64,000 bases of DNA from Bolinopsis microptera (Eukaryota; Ctenophora; Tentaculata; Lobata; Bolinopsidae), in contig NC_087081.1 in NCBI RefSeq assembly GCF_026151205.1, positions 14,116,340 to 14,180,339 on the forward strand, given 5' to 3'. The position numbers and the translations under genes are program-made. Shown here piece by piece: positions 57,580-64,000 of the stretch. The notes under the pieces are model-generated. The model ran no database searches, was not told the DNA's origin, and was given only the letters and a program-made list of their open reading frames with translations. Position 1 is the stretch's first letter. Each line of letters starts with the position of its first letter.

Positions 57580-60500
57580 AAACCTGTGGTTCGAAATGAC
57601 TGTATCTTTTATACTTTTGAATCTACGGACACTTAAATGTAGGCTACAATTGACTGCAAATTGACTGCAAAAGCGTCTATACTATACTTCACGACAATCT
57701 GTTGTAAAACAGGGGTTCCAGAAAACCCACTTCCCGATACTCCTGAAACATGAAATTTTTTTTACAGTCGATTTGGACAAGGTCTAGACGCCCTGCAAAG
57801 TTTCAGATCTCTTACTCAATTTTAACATGGTTTTTAAGGCACCTGAATATGGCGATTTTGGGTTTTTTACCTAATTTCGTATAACATGCTGGCGCGTATT
57901 TTGCGCAAATTTCTTAAAAACCTCCACATAACTATTTCTTATTCCTGTCATCTTTAACATTGAATTAGAATGTTTTGAACTTAAATATAGGTACCTGCTG
58001 AACTACTTTCGATGAGTCTTAATGCCTGGAAAACAATAAAGGGGATATACTAGTATAGGGGGTAAATAGTATTGTGAATATAAGGGCGACGGTAATGCTT
58101 GCCAGCATTGTGATATATTATATTCAGGGATAGACGCTTTGCCAGTCAATTATAGGCTATATTCAGGTGTCTGTAGATTCAGAAGCTTTAAAGATACAGC
58201 CATCTCGGACCACAGGTCTTGAAGATAATTGTTTAGACTTCAGTTTACATTATATTAAAATTTAAACTAACGTCATCATCACCACTTGATGACGTCATCA
58301 AGTTAACCATTTTAAAAACTTGATTTTTGACAAAGTAGTCACTTTTAAAATCGATTTTACACCATTAAGGAGTAATTTTATTCAAAATCTGAGGACATTT
58401 TTATCGTAGATAATTGTTCAAGCATTCTGAAAATCTACCCGAAAGTTTTCCTACCTTGCTCCTTCATAGAGATATTCACTATTGAAGTTATTGCTTTTTT
58501 GAAGAATTATTTTAAAAAAACATCAATTTTGCGATTTAGTATTCTCTGGTGTTGGGCCATCCCTTGGGTTGTGGAGCTCAGTTCTGCTTCCTATAGGTCT
58601 ATATTGTGCATTAGGCTAGTTTTAAAGTTGAAAATCAAAAATTTGCACACGTGGGGACACGCCCAAATTGATATAAAATTGCTAAAATCTCCAAAAAATG
58701 CTATTTTCGCGATTTTTATCCACTTTGAAGTCTCGCTGTGATCCAAGTTCTTTTTGAACTCCTCTAAAACTTTGTATGCTTAAATTAAGTTATACATAAA
58801 ATACGAATATGCAAAATTTTACGGTGATTCAATATTGGATGCGCACGCAAAGTCCGCTCAAAGTTTGCACGTACGAAAGGTGAGAACTTCGCTCATTCTC
58901 GATTTCAATTAGTTTCTGCTTTCACAAGACAGTTAAATGGAGTGTATGAATGCAATACCAACTTAATTGAGTATAAAGAGCATATCCAGTCAGTGATAAA
59001 GAATATGGTGACTTCTGCAACACAAGGAAATGTTTTAATAGGTAAAATTTCGAAATCGTAGAAATTACCTCGCTATTGAATGAAAGTTTCTCAGTATATT
59101 ACAAATATGACTTAAATCATAAATACGATATTAGAACATTTGATGCTCATGTAACGTCCGCTTAAAGTACACACGTGAGAAACGGGAAAATTTCACGTAT
59201 TCGATATAATACTACCTTTGTTAAAAGAGTGACATTTGCTAGGCATTGGTGGGCTTAGAATCCATAATATTAATGTATTTATGCCTGCAGTCCACGTAAT
59301 TGCCATGCTTTTGATGTCCCCGCCCAGTGCGTAAAAATTAAAGTCTGTTGGAATTAGCTTTTTTAATAGTATCTGCAATGGTCATGGTTATGACGTAACT
59401 CGTACGTCGAGACTGGGTTGATTTCCAGCGTGTTTAATTCACAAACGCCTATATCTAGCAGTCCAAAATATTCCTGCGAAAATTTAATTTATTATCAGTG
59501 GTCGGCTACCATGAAAGGTGAATAATTTTTATCTCCCCGGTAACCTGCGGCTTATACTTTAAAATTTTCGCTGACGTCAATGCACGGTGCCCACCTGAAC
59601 CGTGCACCGTGCTGATAACGAGGTACCAAGCTGCTACAAGTATATGGTATAGAAAACCGAACATTTTATAGATGTTCCTTCGAATTGCCTTTGAAACCCT
59701 ACTATTTTAAATTACGTATTGAAATTTTGAGATTCCTGTGAGAAATGTGTTGAAGATGACACCTCTGTTCAATTAGTGTTGGCATCGCTTTGCTTGAATT
59801 GATCCCTTGCTTTGATCGTGCGACATGTTTTTTGTGATAGCACTTTGTATTTACATTTAGAAATAATAATATCAGCCGATTTGCCTCCATACACTTAGTT
59901 CAATATTTATAAGATGTTGTCTATTGTCGTTCATAATAGGTAGCGTTAGCTTTCAGTAACAAGATTGAACGATTCTATAACCAATAATCTATGCAGTAAA
60001 TATTAAGTTGCCAACATGTCAAGACCTAAAGCTTTGCTCACGAATGCTTGGTCAGATCGACTTGAAAAACAAGTATGTCCAATAACACTAATAGTAATTT
60101 TAACCAAAACCCAAACATTGGGTAGGATTGAGCGTTGTCAATGTGTGTGCATGCAGGGCAAAACTAAATTGTGATCAAGTAACTTAATTATATTCGTTAT
60201 AACTCTAGTTCCACGATACAATGTAAAATAAAGTAACTCTTTATACAAATTACATAGATAGTTAATAAAACGAATAGAAGATGTGATATAAAAAAGTGAC
60301 CGTTCTTGTCCCGTCACAGCGCTCGCTTGCTTTGACCGTCATGTCACCAAATCACTCACGAAAATTTATTCGATTTGAAAGAAGTGGTATTTTTACAGCA
60401 AATTAAAAATTTGTTGTTGTAGTATAGTACTAGTAGTAAAAATTTAATCCGAACGGTTTACAAATTTAACTATGTTCATAGAAAATGTGTGTATTTGTCT

Positions 60501-63500
60501 AAACGTTACAAAATAAAATTAAAACTATTTTTGTCATTATAAATCACAATCAAATTAATTCTATTCCCGATTTCAAAAAAAAGCGATGATTGAGAGTTAC
60601 TTTAAAGCTTATAGTTTAGACTTCCCTAGAGTTTAGACTGACTGCATAAAGTTATAAACTAAGTTAGTGAAACCAATTGTTACTGGGCACCAAAGGAACT
60701 AAAAGAGTTTATGTACTGCACAATGATCATTGGCATACAAAATCGGGTATGATATTTTGTATCTAAACTTAAAGCTTAGTTAGCTATTATAACGTCCATT
60801 TTGAATCGTTCTGCATGCACTTTTGAGTTTATGAAGGCCGGACTTTAATTTATTTAAACCAGAACACCAAATATAGGTTAGCGTAGCTATAAATGATAAA
60901 TCAGTGTTACACATGAATAAACAAAATGTTATTTAAATTATGATGATTGGTATTTGCTTACTATACTTAAAACAAAATTTGTATTGACCCGTTTATTGCA
61001 CAAGGAAAAGGTGTTATCAGGAAATGATAACAGCCTTGTGGCAATAAACTGGATCTATACAAATTTGACCTGGGAACAGAACGATATAATGTGGACTAAT
61101 AAATATATTCAGATCCGGCTATTTCACGGTCTTTTTTATGTTAGCAATTGACTTGTAAATTTGATTCTTTTCATAATTATTGATCGGGCTAGGCTGACGT
61201 TTAATTCATAAGTTGGTGACATGAGGTTCAAAGCAAGCGAGCGCTTGTGACGGGACAAGAACGGTCACATATTTATATCAATCTTCTATTCGTATTATTA
61301 ACTATCTATGTAATTTGGTCTAAGAGTTATTTATTTTACATTGTATCGTGGAACTGATTTTAACGAAATATAATTAAGTTACTTATCACAATTTAGTTTT
61401 GCCCTGCATGCACACACATTGCCAACGCTCAATCTACCCAATGTTTGGGTTTTGTTAAAAATTATATTAGTGTTCTTGGACATACTGTTTTTCAAGTCGA
61501 TCTATGACCACGCATTCGTGAGCAAAGCTTTAGGTCTTGCATGTTGGCAACTAAATATTTACTTGCATCGAGTATTGGTTTAGAATGTTCAATCTTGTTA
61601 CTGAAAGCTAAACGAACCTATTATGAACGGACAATAGACAACATCTTATAAATATTTGAACTAAGTGTATGGAGGCCAAATCGGCTGCTGATTAATATTT
61701 TAAATGTAAATTACAAAGTGCTATCACAAAAAACATGTCGCACGAACAAAAGAAAGGGATCAATTTCAGCAAAAGCGATGCCAACACTAATGAACAGAGG
61801 TGTCATTTCAAACACATTTCTCACAGGAATCTCAAAATTTCAATACGTAATTTAAAATTAGGGTTTCAAAGGCCAATTCGAAAGGAACATCCTATAAAAT
61901 GTCGGTTTTCTATACAATATATTGTAGCAGCTGGTACTCGTTATCAGCACGGTGCAGGTTTAGGGTGGGCACCGTGCATTGACGTCCAGCCGAAAATTTT
62001 AAAGTATAAGCCGCAGGGTTGCCGGGGGAGAAAAAAATTATTCACCTTTCATGGTAGCCGACACTGATAATAAATTAATTTCGCAGGAATATTTTGGACT
62101 ACTAGATATAGGCGTTTGTGAATTAAACCACGCTGGAAATCACCCAGTCTCGACGTAAGAGTTACGTCATAACATGACCATTGCAGATACTATAAAAAAG
62201 CTAATCCAACAAGATTTAATTTTTACGCACTGGGCGGGGACATCAAAAGCATTGCAATTACGTGGGACTGCAGGCATAACTAACATTAATATTATGGATT
62301 CTAAGCCACCAATGCCTAGCTAAGTACTCTTTTAACAAAGGTATTAGTATTATATCGAATACGTGAATTTTTCCCGTTTCTCAGTGTGTACTTTAAAGCG
62401 GACGTTACATGAGCATCAATGTTCTAATATTCGTAATTATGATTTAAGTCATATGTGTAATTTACTGAGGCAACTTTCAGTCAATAGCGAGGTCATTTCT
62501 ACGATTTCGAAATTTTACCTATTAAAACATTTCTTGCGTTGCAGAAGTCACCATATCTTTATCACTGACTGGGTTATGCTCTTTATACTCAATTAAGTGG
62601 TTATTGCATTCATACACTCCATTTAACTTGTCTTGTGAAAGCAGGAAGAAAACTAATTGAATCGAGGAATTGAGCGAAGTCTCCATTTCGTAGTGCAACT
62701 TTGAGCGGACTTTGCTGTGCGCATCCAATTGAATCACCTATTAAAATTTTGGCATATTCGTATTTATGTATAACTTTTTACGCATACAAAGTTTTAGAGG
62801 AGGTCAAAAAGAACTTGGATCAAAGCGAGACTACAAAGTGGATTAAAATCGCGGAAAAATAGCATTTTTTGGGATTTTAGCAATTTTATTCTATTTGGGC
62901 GTGTCCCCACGTGTGCCAAATTTTTGTTTTTCAACTTTAAAACTAGCCATAATGCACCCAATATAGACTATAGGAAGCAGAACTGAGCCCACAACCAAGG
63001 GATGGCCCAACACAGAGAATACTAAATCGCCAAAATTGATTTTTTTTTAAAATAATTCTTCAAAAAATGCCATAACTTCAAAAGTGAATATCTCTATGAA
63101 GGAGCAAGGTAGGAAAACTTTCTGGGTAGATTTTCAGAATGCTTGAACAATTATCTACGAAAAAATGCCTCAGATTTGAATAAAATTAATCCTTAATGGT
63201 GTAAAAGCGATTTTTAAAAACGTGACTATTTGTCAAAAATCACGTTTTAAAAATTGGTTAACTTGTTGCGTCATCAAGTGCGTGATGATGACGTTAGATT
63301 TAAATTTTATTATATTGTAAACTGAAGTCTAACACTTACTTCAAGACCTCTCCTCCGCATGGTCGAGAATGCTGTGACTCTTGTTACAAGCTTCTGAATC
63401 TTACAGACCCTGAATATAAGCCTATAATTGGACTGGGCAAAGCGTCTATCCATGATTATAATATATCTCAATGCGGGCAAGCATTACCGTCCGCACTTAT

Positions 63501-64000
63501 ATTCACAATACTATTACCCCTATTACTATTATATCCCCTGTATTGTTTTCCAGGCAATTATGACTCATCGAAAGTAGTTCAGCAGGTACTATATTTAAGT
63601 TCAAAACATTCTATTCAAAGTTAAGATGACAGGGAATAAGAATGAGTTATGTGGAGGTTTTTAAGAACATTTGCGCAAAATACGCGCCAGCATGTTTTTT
63701 AGAAATTAGGTAAAAACCCAAAATCGCCTATTCAGGTTGGCCTAAAAACCATGTTAAAATTGAGTAAGAGGATCTGAACGTTGCAGGGCGTCTAGACCTG
63801 TCCAAAATCGACTGTAAAAAAAATTTCATGTTTAGGAGTATCGGGAAGTGGGTTTTCGGGACCCCTGTTTTACAACAGATTGTCGTTGAAGTATAGTATA
63901 GACGCTTTCTGCAGTCACTTTGCAGTCAAATTTCGCCTACATTTAAGTGTCCGTAGATTCAAAAGTAATAAAAGATACGTCATTTCGAAACCACAGGTTT
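57580..64000. repeat. Giant inverted repeat (arms at least 2.8 kb), reaching the window end
   Basis: Left arm about 57580-60350, right arm about 61200-64000. Matching anchors: AAACCTGTGGTTCGAAATGA with the end of the window; CTGGCAAGCA-type termini at 58112 and 63475; the GCCTAGC/GCTAGGC region at 59240 and 62315; TTTCAGTAACAAGATTGAAC at 59952 and its complement at 61587; CGTTCTTGTCCCGTCAC at 60303 and 61248. The centre is near 60790, with about 850 bases of spacer. The arms differ by substitutions and by many one-base indels concentrated in the right arm. Confidence 0.85.
60092..61464. mobile_element. Diverged relative of the palindromic MITE with a long spacer
   Basis: Ends AACCAAAACCCAAACATTGG and its complement, followed by GTAGGATTGAGCGTTGTCAA, parallel the ACCAAAACCC...GGGTAGAGTG...CGCTGCCAGTG order of the MITE family; CGCTCGCTTGC at the inner edge also corresponds. 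Terminal repeats of about 245 bases flank about 0.9 kb of spacer. It forms the heart of the giant inverted repeat. No transposase recognised in the spacer. Confidence 0.6.

Larger units (their letters stand above)
55507..58112. mobile_element. Full-length CACAGTGCTGGCAAGCA foldback element
   Basis: Both ends carry the same terminus in inverted orientation (CACAGTGCTGGCAAGCAC and GCTTGCCAGCATTGTG). The first about 480 bases (to 55990) and the last about 430 bases are inverted repeats of one another. Between them lie a palindromic MITE (56029-56685) and about 1 kb matching 11008-12100. Subterminal tandem units of TATACCCCCTTTACTAT occur at 55550-55650 in both orientations. No transposase is visible, so it is non-autonomous. 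Confidence 0.75.

Noticed and set aside
61735-62737. Open frames in the right arm of the giant inverted repeat
   Set aside because: The mirrored left-arm sequence does not preserve them, so they are not supported as genes.

Overview
The window looks like nuclear DNA of a metazoan, probably a marine invertebrate. A cnidarian-like genome fits the style but is only a guess. The evidence is AT-rich sequence, short exons with GT/AG borders and phase-compatible joins, a secreted PLAT-like protein, tRNA-derived SINEs, non-LTR retrotransposon fragments, and many DNA transposons. There is no operon, dense bacterial coding, CRISPR array or rRNA. Scattered one-base indels in repeats suggest partly uncorrected long-read sequence, so frames should be read with caution.

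Layout. 0.3-1.1 kb (minus): secreted two-repeat PLAT-like protein. 1.6-2.9 kb: decayed pogo/Tc1-like transposon with a nested repeat. 4-7 kb: a possible terminal exon, a SINE and an RT remnant. 7.6-9.9 kb (minus): a five-exon gene that can be reconstructed in phase, plus one further exon. 10.1-12.6 kb: Harbinger-like MITE, palindromic MITE and half of a large foldback repeat. 13-15.8 kb: simple and tandem repeats. 15.9-16.9 kb (plus): long exon for a GT4 glycosyltransferase of bacterial flavour. 17.4-19.1 kb: SINE and 5'-truncated RT. 19.2-22.9 kb: foldback repeat interrupted by a hAT element, itself interrupted twice. 23.2-24.3 kb (plus): 3' end of a spliced gene whose product resembles a cytoplasmic tail. 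26.1-29.9 kb: long satellite-like arrays. 30-39.3 kb (plus): an uncharacterised multi-exon gene with foldback MITEs in its introns. 40-48 kb: small or fragmentary coding segments. 50-55.4 kb: inverted and tandem repeats, a 608 bp hAT MITE with perfect 8 bp target duplication, a palindromic MITE and an RT fragment. 55.5-64 kb: nested foldback elements culminating in a giant inverted repeat (arms at least 2.8 kb) that reaches the window end.

No integrated pathway joins the genes. The strongest themes are a family of nested long-palindrome elements sharing two kinds of terminus (ACCAAAACCC and CACAGTGCTGGCAAGCA), the intact-looking GT4 exon, and two phase-consistent gene models that each carry one in-frame TAA.
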